This document shows positions 1 through 5,368 of a stretch of DNA of 6,372 bases, one piece after another. Below the pieces are notes generated by a model. The model worked only from the letters and a program-made list of their open reading frames with translations. It did no database searches and had not been told where the DNA came from. Every line of letters begins with the position of its first letter. The stretch's first letter is position 1. Made by a program: the position numbers and the translations under genes. The stretch is from contig CANINJ010000115.1 in NCBI GenBank assembly GCA_947468985.1, forward strand, positions 1-6,372. The letters are read 5' to 3'. This stretch comes from Bacteroidota bacterium. GTDB lineage: Bacteria; Bacteroidota; Bacteroidia; Flavobacteriales; Flavobacteriaceae.

Positions 1-1455
1 ACTACCATTGTAAACGTGGCTTTGAACAACATGCGAGGAAGTTTAGGGGCAACTTTAACCGATGTTGCTTGGGTAATTACAGCTTATGCCATTGCCAATG
101 TAATCATTATTCCAATGACCAGTTGGTTGTCGCAACAATTTGGAAGACGGAATTATTTTGCTACTTCAATCATCATTTTTACCGTGGCTTCCTTTATGTG
201 CGGAAACGCCACAAACATTTGGGAACTGGTCGCTTTTAGATTCATTCAAGGTTTAGGTGGTGGTGCGTTATTGGTTACTGCTCAAACCATTATCACCGAG
301 AGTTATCCTATTGCTAAACGAGGAATGGCGCAAGCTATTTACGGAATGGGAGTTATTGTAGGCCCAACTTTGGGACCGCCATTGGGAGGTTATTTTGTAG
401 ATCATTTCTCTTGGCCGTATATTTTCTATATCAATATTCCCATTGGAATCATCGCTACATTTTTAACATTGACATTCGTGAGAAGTCCAAAATATGGCGA
501 AAAACTAAAAGCGTCACAAGTCGATTGGTGGGGAATTGCATTTCTTGCCGCCTTCGTGGGTTCGCTACAATTTGTATTGGAACACGGGCAACAAGACGAC
601 TGGTTCAACGACAGAACAATTACAATATTAACGGCGGTTTCTGCTTCAGGATTGATGCTTTTTATATGGCGAGAACTAACCTATAAACACCCAATTGTAA
701 ACCTCAGCGTGTTAAAAAACACCAATCTAAGAGTAGGTGTGATAATGAGTTTTGTGTTAGGATTTGGGTTGTACAGTTCCACTTTCATCATACCAATTTA
801 CACGCAATCCGTGTTAGGATGGAGTGCATTAGACGCAGGATTAATTCTAATTCCGAGTTCCATAACCACAGGAATTATGATGCCAATGATAGGGAAAATG
901 ATTCAACGCGGCGTTCCACAAGCATATATGGTAGCCCTTGGATTCCTCGCATTTTTCGTGTTCACCTACTGGATGCACAACGTAGTCACCCCAGACACAG
1001 GCGAAGAACACATCTTTTGGCCACTGATTTTGAGAGGAATTGGATTGGGCTTACTATTTGTACCCATAACCACATTGTCATTATCAACCTTAAAAGGAAA
1101 AGAAATTGGCGAAGGTGCCGCTTTTACAGGGATGATGCGACAATTGGGAGGTTCATTTGGAATCGCTATTATTACTACATTCATTGCTCGATTCAATCAA
1201 GAACACCGCGTAAATTTGGTTTCACATCTCGATAAAACCAATTTTGCAGTACAACAAAGAGTTCTGCAATTACAACAAGGCTTTATGAACAAAGGCTTCA
1301 GCACCAACGAATCTCTAAAAAGAGCCTACCAAGTTATGGATTATGGCGTGATGAAACAAAGCTCGGTACTTACTTTCGTTGACATTTTTTATTACTTAGG
1401 AATCTTGTTTTTGCTGTGCATCCCGTTTGTTTTACTCATCAAAAAACGCAATTAG
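1..1455 (+). CDS. DHA2-type MFS drug exporter (EmrB/QacA family), 5' end missing
   Basis: The frame is open from base 1, where it already reads TTIVNVALNNM, the conserved end of TM1 in EmrB/QacA transporters. The true start therefore lies upstream, and the first in-frame start-like codon (GTG at 16) is not the real one. 484 residues are visible. The 14-helix family usually has about 510-530, so roughly 30-45 are missing. Visible marks, numbered from the first visible codon, are QQFGRR (about 45-50, MFS motif A), RFIQGLGGG (about 80-88, motif B) and GPTLGPPLGG (about 121-130, antiporter motif C), followed by the family's W..IF.IN.PIG. The remaining sequence is mainly hydrophobic helices ending in a basic KKRN tail. 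The family exports drugs or other hydrophobic compounds across the inner membrane in exchange for protons, often with an EmrA/HlyD adaptor and a TolC-like channel. Such partners would lie upstream, outside the window. The substrate cannot be told. GC content is visibly higher than in the genes to the right. Confidence 0.9.
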   Translation, partial: TTIVNVALNNMRGSLGATLTDVAWVITAYAIANVIIIPMTSWLSQQFGRRNYFATSIIIFTVASFMCGNATNIWELVAFRFIQGLGGGALLVTAQTIITESYPIAKRGMAQAIYGMGVIVGPTLGPPLGGYFVDHFSWPYIFYINIPIGIIATFLTLTFVRSPKYGEKLKASQVDWWGIAFLAAFVGSLQFVLEHGQQDDWFNDRTITILTAVSASGLMLFIWRELTYKHPIVNLSVLKNTNLRVGVIMSFVLGFGLYSSTFIIPIYTQSVLGWSALDAGLILIPSSITTGIMMPMIGKMIQRGVPQAYMVALGFLAFFVFTYWMHNVVTPDTGEEHIFWPLILRGIGLGLLFVPITTLSLSTLKGKEIGEGAAFTGMMRQLGGSFGIAIITTFIARFNQEHRVNLVSHLDKTNFAVQQRVLQLQQGFMNKGFSTNESLKRAYQVMDYGVMKQSSVLTFVDIFYYLGILFLLCIPFVLLIKKRN

Positions 1456-1486
1456 TTTTTTTTTATTTGGGTGCGCCCTCGTTTAG

Positions 1487-1592
1487 GTCATTGCGAGGTA
1501 CGAAGCAATCTTTTCTAAACTCGGTCGGGCTATACGCTGCAATCTTTGCTGCACTTCGTACCGCAAAGGATTTCCGCTGCTATCCCTCGCAC
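1487..1592. repeat. Dispersed, structured intergenic repeat (TTGCGAGG family)
   Basis: This GC-rich block sits between the convergent exporter and yaaA genes and does not look coding. It opens with GTCATTGCGAGGTACGAAGC, which resembles repeats scattered between genes in many bacterial genomes, including flavobacteria (from memory). It contains a 9-base inverted repeat (GGTACGAAG 1497-1505, CTTCGTACC 1554-1562), an outer pair GCGAGG 1493-1498 and CCTCGC 1585-1590, a competing short stem (CTTTGC 1544-1549, GCAAAG 1563-1568), and the direct repeat GCAATCTTT (1505-1513, 1539-1547). A related partial copy occurs at 6334-6372. The outer limits are approximate. It may act as a REP-like mobile repeat and may also help separate the two converging transcripts, but both roles are inference. 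Confidence 0.7.
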
Positions 1593-1641
1593 AATTAAGA
1601 ATTACGATTTTTCAAATCCACGAATTAACCCTTCCTAAAAA

Positions 1642-2400
1642 CTATCTCGTAAAAACCAATTTCAATTTAGTGGATAAATTAGCATCAAAACAATATCCTT
1701 CATAATTAAAACCTTTCAAATCGTCAATAGTTTGGGCGTTAGTATCAATAATATAACGCACCATCAAACCCCTGGCTTTTTTAGCAAAGAAACTAATCAT
1801 TTTTAGTTTCCCATCTTTATAATCTTTAAATTCTGGAGTAATTACAGGCACTTTCAATGCTTTTGCATCTACTGCCGAGAAATATTCGGTGCTTGCTAAA
1901 TTCACAAACAATTCACCTTTTGCCAGCGATTTGTTTAAAGCAGCAGTAACATTGTTTTTCCAAAATGCATATAGGTTTTTAGCATCGCCAACAGCTATTT
2001 TCGTACCCATTTCCAAGCGATACGGCTGAATTAAATCCAATGGTTTCAGCAAGCCATACAATCCTGAAAGAATGCGCAACTTGCTTTGTAAATCTTCTAA
2101 TTTGTCCAATGGAATCGTGCGAGCGTCAATACCAGTATAAACTTCACCGTCAAAGGCAAAGATTGCGGGACGTGCATTTTGGGGCGTAAAGGGTGTTTTC
2201 CAATCTTGATTGCGTTGCCAATTCAAATCTGCCAATTTATCGGAAATATCCATTAAACCCGACAAGTCTTTTGGCGACAGCGTTTTCAAAACACTATGAA
2301 CCTGTCGTGCTTCCTTTAGAAACTCTGCTCCAGAATAGGTTTCAGTTGGCAATGGAGTTTCAAAATCCAATGATTTAGCAGGAGAAATTACGATTTTCAT
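1642..2400 (-). CDS. yaaA: Peroxide stress protein YaaA (UPF0246/DUF328 family)
   Basis: The 252 residues match the usual family length (E. coli YaaA has 258) and all family blocks are present: KIVISPAKSLDF at the N-terminus, FDGEVYTGIDA (83-93), LSGLYGLLKPLDLIQPYRLE (111-130), VNLASTEYF (166-174) and FFAKKARGLMVRYII (204-218). In E. coli, YaaA belongs to the OxyR response and limits damage by lowering free intracellular iron during hydrogen peroxide stress. It is a cytoplasmic, DNA-binding protein. The ATG at 2398-2400 is the only sensible start, because the family motif begins at residue 2. The gene stands alone: a promoter lies just upstream, and the exporter gene converges on it across a repeat-filled gap. 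No OxyR site was recognised. The family assignment is secure; the peroxide role here is inferred from E. coli. Confidence 0.96.
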   Translation of the reverse strand: MKIVISPAKSLDFETPLPTETYSGAEFLKEARQVHSVLKTLSPKDLSGLMDISDKLADLNWQRNQDWKTPFTPQNARPAIFAFDGEVYTGIDARTIPLDKLEDLQSKLRILSGLYGLLKPLDLIQPYRLEMGTKIAVGDAKNLYAFWKNNVTAALNKSLAKGELFVNLASTEYFSAVDAKALKVPVITPEFKDYKDGKLKMISFFAKKARGLMVRYIIDTNAQTIDDLKGFNYEGYCFDANLSTKLKLVFTR

Positions 2401-2419
2401 AGTAGTTTATATTGAATTT

Positions 2420-2451
2420 CAAAAGTACAAATTTTTATTTCGTGGTGAAAA
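2420..2451 (-). promoter_or_regulatory. Probable Bacteroidota-type promoter of yaaA
   Basis: On the minus strand, TACTTTTG (2420-2427) is an exact match to the TAnnTTTG -7 box of Bacteroidota. A T-rich TTTTC (2447-2451) lies 19 bases upstream, about where the -33 element is expected, though it is not a perfect TTTG. Transcription would begin near 2413-2415, leaving a leader of about 14 bases before the yaaA ATG with no Shine-Dalgarno sequence, which is usual for this phylum. Confidence 0.55.
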
Positions 2452-2599
2452 TTTTATACAATTAAACCTTATTCCAAAACCTCCCAAATAACCGATTAAA
2501 CGAACTAAATGTGATGTGACTTTTCTTCTAATAACTATATGTAAAAACTAATAGGTAAAGGTATTTCTGATAACTACAAAAAAAATCGAGTTGTTTTTA

Positions 2600-3376
2600 T
2601 TAAAACCCTTCAAAAACACCCAAGCCAAATAAGGCAAAGTCGTATTTAACGGGGTCGTTTTTATCAAATTCTCTAAGTATTGAATCCAATTCTGCAACTG
2701 CTTTTCCGTCGTTTTGTTTTCGGTTTAATATTCCTAATTTTCGAGCGACATTGCCAGAATGAACATCTAAAGGGCACGAAAGTGAAGCAGGAGAAATAGA
2801 TTTCCAAATTCCTAAATCCACACCTTTATTGTCTTGACGCACCATCCACCGAAGGTACATGTTGATTCTCTTTGCTGCTGAATTGCTCATTGGATCAGAA
2901 ATGTGTTTTTCGGTTCTGTGAAGATGTCCAATTTCAAAAAAAGTTTTTTTGAATTCTGAAATACCAGATTGCATCGAATTTGATTCTCCGTTTTTAAGTT
3001 GACCTTTATAAAAAATAGTTTCCAAACCCTTGTGATTACTATAGATATTTTGTAAACTTTTTATAAAAAACCGAAAATCATCACTGTTAAATGTTCTATG
3101 TACGAAGGATTCTAATCGTTCCAAATCATTTTCAGTGTGAGACATTACAAAATCATAAGGCGCATTTCCCATCAAATCCATCATTCGATGCGAGTTTTTG
3201 ATAATCATTTTACGATTTCCCCAAGCGATTGTAGCACTCAAAAAACCAGCAATTTCAACATCTTCTTTTTGAGAAAATAAATGCGGAATTTGAACGGGAT
3301 CGCTTTCAATAAAATTGGGGTTATTGTACAATTCGACTTTTTCGTCGAGAAATGCTTTTAATTCAGCCTTTTTCAT
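2600..3376 (-). CDS. TIGR02757/DUF2400 family protein, function unknown
   Basis: The 258-residue soluble protein has no signal peptide or membrane segment. I recognise it as the TIGR02757 (DUF2400) family from several blocks: DPVQIPHLFSQKEDVEIAGF (26-45), ATIAWGNRKMII (48-59), INMYLRWMVRQDNKGVDLGI (171-190), PLDVHSGNVARKLGI (202-216) and DPVKYDFALFGLGV (241-254). Length is normal for the family and no part looks broken. No function is established to my knowledge. The PLDVHSGNVARKL block resembles the stretch around the catalytic aspartate of HhH-GPD DNA glycosylases (LD/VD-x-H in OGG1 and endonuclease III), which would make Asp204 the equivalent residue. This is only a motif-level resemblance, and no HhH hairpin or Fe-S cysteines are evident. 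The start is 15 bases after the stop of the lolD-like gene on the same strand, so the two are probably co-transcribed. Confidence 0.88.
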   Translation of the reverse strand: MKKAELKAFLDEKVELYNNPNFIESDPVQIPHLFSQKEDVEIAGFLSATIAWGNRKMIIKNSHRMMDLMGNAPYDFVMSHTENDLERLESFVHRTFNSDDFRFFIKSLQNIYSNHKGLETIFYKGQLKNGESNSMQSGISEFKKTFFEIGHLHRTEKHISDPMSNSAAKRINMYLRWMVRQDNKGVDLGIWKSISPASLSCPLDVHSGNVARKLGILNRKQNDGKAVAELDSILREFDKNDPVKYDFALFGLGVFEGF

Positions 3377-3391
3377 ATTTTGAGAGAACTA

Positions 3392-4087
3392 CTAAAGTGT
3401 GGAACTAATTTGTCCATCGACCATAACCAACTTTCTATCGGCCATATTTGCCAATTCCTCGTTGTGTGTTACAATAACAAATGTTTGTCCTAATTCATCC
3501 CGTAATTTAAAAAATAGCTGGTGCAAATTTTCTGCCGATGCAGTATCTAAATTTCCCGATGGTTCGTCAGCAAAAATAATTGCAGGTTGATTAATTAAGG
3601 CTCTCGCAACTGCCACACGCTGTTGTTCTCCTCCAGAAAGCTCATTAGGTTTGTGATGTATCCGATGTGAAAGTCCGAGATAATCCAACAATTTTTTAGC
3701 TGCAATTTCGGTTTCTTGTTTTGATTTATTTGCAATAAAAGCAGGAATACATACATTTTCTAAAGCTGTAAACTCAGGTAATAATTGATGAAATTGAAAG
3801 ATAAAACCCAAATTCAAATTTCTAAATTTAGACAAAGCCTTATCATTCATTGTGAGAACGTCTTCGCCATTTATAGTAAGTTCTGAAAAATTATCCGCAG
3901 TAATTCCATCTTTATAAATTGGAATACTCGGTTTATCTAACGTTCCTAATATTTGCAAAAGCGTTGTTTTTCCTGCACCAGAAGCACCAACAATAGATAC
4001 AATTTCACCTTTTTGAATGTGCAAATCAACACCTTTCAATACTTGGAGTTTGTCGTAATATTTGTATATATTTTTTGCTTGTATCAT
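3392..4087 (-). CDS. lolD: LolD-like ABC transporter ATP-binding protein
   Basis: This is a 231-residue ABC ATPase subunit with every catalytic element: Walker [10 protein letters not shown] (34-42), Q-loop Gln98, signature LSGGEQQR (150-157), Walker B with Asp174-Glu175 in [10 protein letters not shown], and the H-loop His208. The stretch [16 protein letters not shown] (97-112) is typical of LolD within the LolD/MacB/FtsE group. LolD energises release of outer-membrane lipoproteins from the inner membrane with LolC/LolE-type permeases. No permease lies next to it here, so the exact partner is unknown. The start at 4085-4087 ([11 protein letters not shown]) is preferred over an ATG 25 codons upstream. 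The extra segment has low-complexity Phe/Lys/Ser/Cys content like translated AT-rich leader DNA, and the family begins near this Met. About 15 extra residues (roughly 54-69) lie between the TLDKP and LTINGEDV motifs compared with E. coli LolD. It heads a likely operon with the TIGR02757 gene. Confidence 0.88.
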   Translation of the reverse strand: MIQAKNIYKYYDKLQVLKGVDLHIQKGEIVSIVGASGAGKTTLLQILGTLDKPSIPIYKDGITADNFSELTINGEDVLTMNDKALSKFRNLNLGFIFQFHQLLPEFTALENVCIPAFIANKSKQETEIAAKKLLDYLGLSHRIHHKPNELSGGEQQRVAVARALINQPAIIFADEPSGNLDTASAENLHQLFFKLRDELGQTFVIVTHNEELANMADRKLVMVDGQISSTL

Positions 4088-4208
4088 TTTGAAACAGTTT
4101 TCACAAAGAAACAAAGATTTTAACGATTTTTGAAAGGAACAGAAAAGAAAGTTTACATACAAATTATAATTTTTAGTTAATTAGAAAGGCACCAACCGTG
4201 ATACTTGA

Positions 4209-4216
4209 TAAATTTG
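4209..4216 (+). promoter_or_regulatory. Possible -7 promoter box of msrA
   Basis: TAAATTTG exactly fits the Bacteroidota -7 consensus TAnnTTTG and ends 15 bases before the msrA ATG, giving a very short leader typical of the phylum. No convincing TTG/TTTG -33 element is seen about 19 bases upstream, so the call rests on one box and its position in the divergent gap between lolD and msrA. Confidence 0.42.
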
Positions 4217-4231
4217 CTGTAAAATATTATT

Positions 4232-4879
4232 ATGAAAAAGAAAATAGGAATCCTTTTGGCATTGTTACCTTTTTCGTGTCAATCAAAAGAAAAAGAGGTT
4301 ATTTTACCTCAAATAAAACAACCTATAAAAATGGAAATGCAAGAAAAAATGGAAGTAGCCACATTTGCTGGTGGTTGTTTTTGGTGTACCGAAGCAGTAT
4401 TCTTAGAAATAAACGGAGTTAAATCAGTTAAATCTGGATATATTGGAGGTAAAACTATAAATCCAACCTACAAGGACGTTTGCAATGGCGATACAGGTCA
4501 CGCTGAAGCAATCCAAATTGAATTTGATTCAAGTAAAATTTCTTTTGGGGAATTATTGGAAGTGTTTTTTGCTACTCACGACCCGACAACTTTAAACCGT
4601 CAAGGAAATGATTCGGGTACACAATATAGAAGTGAAATTTTCTATCATAATGAACTCCAAAAGAATACAGCTGAAGCCTATATTGCTTTATTAACTAAAG
4701 AAAATACATTTGGAAAACCAATTGTAACGGTAATTTCTGCTGCAACAAAATTCTATGATGCAGAGGATTATCACCAAAATTATTACAATCAAAACCAATC
4801 ACAAGGCTATTGCAGCTATGTAATTACTCCAAAGGTTGAAAAAGTAAGAAAGATTTTCAAAGACAAACTCAAAAAATAA
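4232..4879 (+). CDS. msrA: Peptide-methionine (S)-S-oxide reductase MsrA, probably exported
   Basis: The enzyme reduces the S-epimer of methionine sulfoxide in proteins back to methionine. The catalytic motif GGCFWCTE is at 47-54, with Cys49 as the nucleophile and Glu54 in the active site. VCNGDTGHAEAI (83-94), HDPTTLNRQGNDSGTQYRS (116-134) and QGYCSYV (191-197, Cys194 as the likely resolving cysteine) are all present. There is no MsrB domain. The 215 residues exceed a bare MsrA domain by about 40 at the N-terminus. That extension starts MKKKIGILLALLPFSCQSKEKE, which looks like a signal peptide with a lipoprotein-type Cys16, although PFSC is a poor match at -3. The reading implies an enzyme tethered in the periplasm or cell envelope. 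A later Met (34, 36 or 40) could instead give a cytoplasmic form, but the signal-like start argues for the first ATG. The gene is transcribed alone, divergent from lolD. Confidence 0.96.
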   Translation: MKKKIGILLALLPFSCQSKEKEVILPQIKQPIKMEMQEKMEVATFAGGCFWCTEAVFLEINGVKSVKSGYIGGKTINPTYKDVCNGDTGHAEAIQIEFDSSKISFGELLEVFFATHDPTTLNRQGNDSGTQYRSEIFYHNELQKNTAEAYIALLTKENTFGKPIVTVISAATKFYDAEDYHQNYYNQNQSQGYCSYVITPKVEKVRKIFKDKLKK

Positions 4880-4900
4880 GATCAATCGTCCCTGCGTTGG

Positions 4901-4931
4901 CTCCCTCTCCTTCGGAGAGGGCTGGGGAGAG
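4901..4931. repeat. GC-rich hairpin repeat in the msrA/DUF6787 convergent gap
   Basis: CCCTCTCC (4903-4910) and GGAGAGGG (4914-4921) form a perfect 8-bp stem with a TTC loop. A further GGGGAGAG (4924-4931) could pair with CTCTCC in an alternative fold. The motif resembles the CCCTCTCC...GGAGAGGGCTGGGG repeats scattered through many bacterial genomes (from memory). It stands out against very AT-rich surroundings and lies between two convergent stop codons. It may help end transcription from both sides, but no T-run follows on either strand, so a classical factor-independent terminator is not supported. Confidence 0.6.
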
Positions 4932-4937
4932 AATAAT

Positions 4938-5240
4938 TCATTTAAATATAAATCCCAATCCCATACTTTTCAGCATTCTTTTACCAAATGGAAAGAAAAA
5001 TTTAGATTGCCCGAATAAATAACCAAAACCCATTAATAAAAACGGATATATTGGCAAAACTAAAAGTAGTAAAACCAAATAATAGAAAAACCAATGTGTA
5101 TTTTCATTATTGATTCCCAAAAACGACATCAAATAACCCGAAATTTTTGCTGACAAAGAACCATTAATAGCGAAGACAACAATTATCAATAGTAATTGAA
5201 AATTGTTCGTAATTCCCCATCGTTGTTTTAGCTTCTTCAT
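4938..5240 (-). CDS. Small membrane protein, DUF6787 family
   Basis: This 100-residue protein begins with a basic MKKLKQRWGI segment, then two strongly hydrophobic stretches (about 14-36 and 49-76), then a short basic tail after FGQSKFFFPFGKRMLK (76-91). The pattern KxRWGI.NNFQL.LI..VFAINGS and the FGQ.KFFFPF.K block match what I recall of the flavobacterial DUF6787 family. No biochemical role is established. By charge, both termini are expected on the cytoplasmic side, which fits two helices. It lies downstream of the serA-like gene on the same strand, but a terminator separates them, so it probably has its own promoter. It converges with msrA. The family call is from recognition only; the membrane topology is read from the sequence. 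Confidence 0.75.
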   Translation of the reverse strand: MKKLKQRWGITNNFQLLLIIVVFAINGSLSAKISGYLMSFLGINNENTHWFFYYLVLLLLVLPIYPFLLMGFGYLFGQSKFFFPFGKRMLKSMGLGFIFK

Positions 5241-5257
5241 CGTTTTTGAATCTTCCC

Positions 5258-5265
5258 CAAAATTA
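5258..5265 (-). promoter_or_regulatory. Possible -7 promoter box of the DUF6787 gene
   Basis: On the minus strand TAATTTTG matches TAnnTTTG and lies 17 bases upstream of the DUF6787 ATG, just after the serA terminator. The nearest upstream TTTG (5279-5282) is only 13 bases away, shorter than the usual spacing of about 19. The call is therefore tentative. Confidence 0.3.
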
Positions 5266-5300
5266 CAAAATTTATCACCAAAAAACCTTCTTAATCAAAC

Positions 5301-5331
5301 AAAAAAATGCACCTCGATAAGAGATGCATTT
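5301..5331 (-). terminator. Factor-independent terminator after the serA-like gene
   Basis: Read on the minus strand, AAATGCATCTC (5331-5321) pairs with GAGGTGCATTT (5315-5305) across a 5-base loop. The 11-bp stem contains one G-U wobble and is followed directly by a T-run (seven Ts over 5307-5301, three of them inside the stem) and then GTTTG. On the plus strand the wobble becomes an A-C mismatch and no T-run follows, so the element is directional. It lies 38 bases past the stop codon of the dehydrogenase gene. Confidence 0.8.
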
Positions 5332-5368
5332 CTATTTGTAATGAAATAATTTAAAGAAAAATTCTTCT

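Noticed and set aside
411..1235. Open frames at 411-686 and 819-1235 (+) and 426-608 and 966-1196 (-)
   Set aside because: They lie wholly inside the exporter gene, which has strong family motifs throughout. Their translations are rich in Arg/Cys/Ile with no recognisable domain.
1441..1464. A-run/T-run inverted repeat at the end of the exporter gene, followed by nine Ts
   Set aside because: The stem AAAAAAC/GTTTTTT is almost all A-T and overlaps the stop codon, too weak to call a terminator.
1416..1598. 60-codon open frame spanning the exporter tail and the repeat
   Set aside because: It overlaps the real gene out of frame and then translates the dispersed repeat. No protein-like features.
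2452..2599. Gene-free stretch between the yaaA promoter and the TIGR02757 gene
   Set aside because: I looked for a small gene, an RNA or a terminator. There are A-rich and T-rich runs near 2575-2598, but no convincing stem or coding frame.
4088..4162. 25-codon N-terminal extension of the LolD-like protein
   Set aside because: The extension reads as translated AT-rich leader (Phe/Lys/Ser/Cys-rich). The ABC domain begins normally at the downstream ATG, which fits the family.
4088..4190. Promoter for the lolD/TIGR02757 operon
   Set aside because: The minus strand has TTTG-containing stretches (for example ATAATTTG and AATCTTTG), but none fits TAnnTTTG with correct spacing, so no site is called.
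4198..4422. 74-codon frame overlapping the start of msrA
   Set aside because: It is a frame shadow of msrA. The msrA frame has the signal segment and the catalytic motif.
1642..4879. An oxidative-stress gene cluster (yaaA with msrA)
   Set aside because: The two genes are on opposite strands, about 1.8 kb apart with a separate operon between them and have separate promoters. Proximity alone does not support a joint system.
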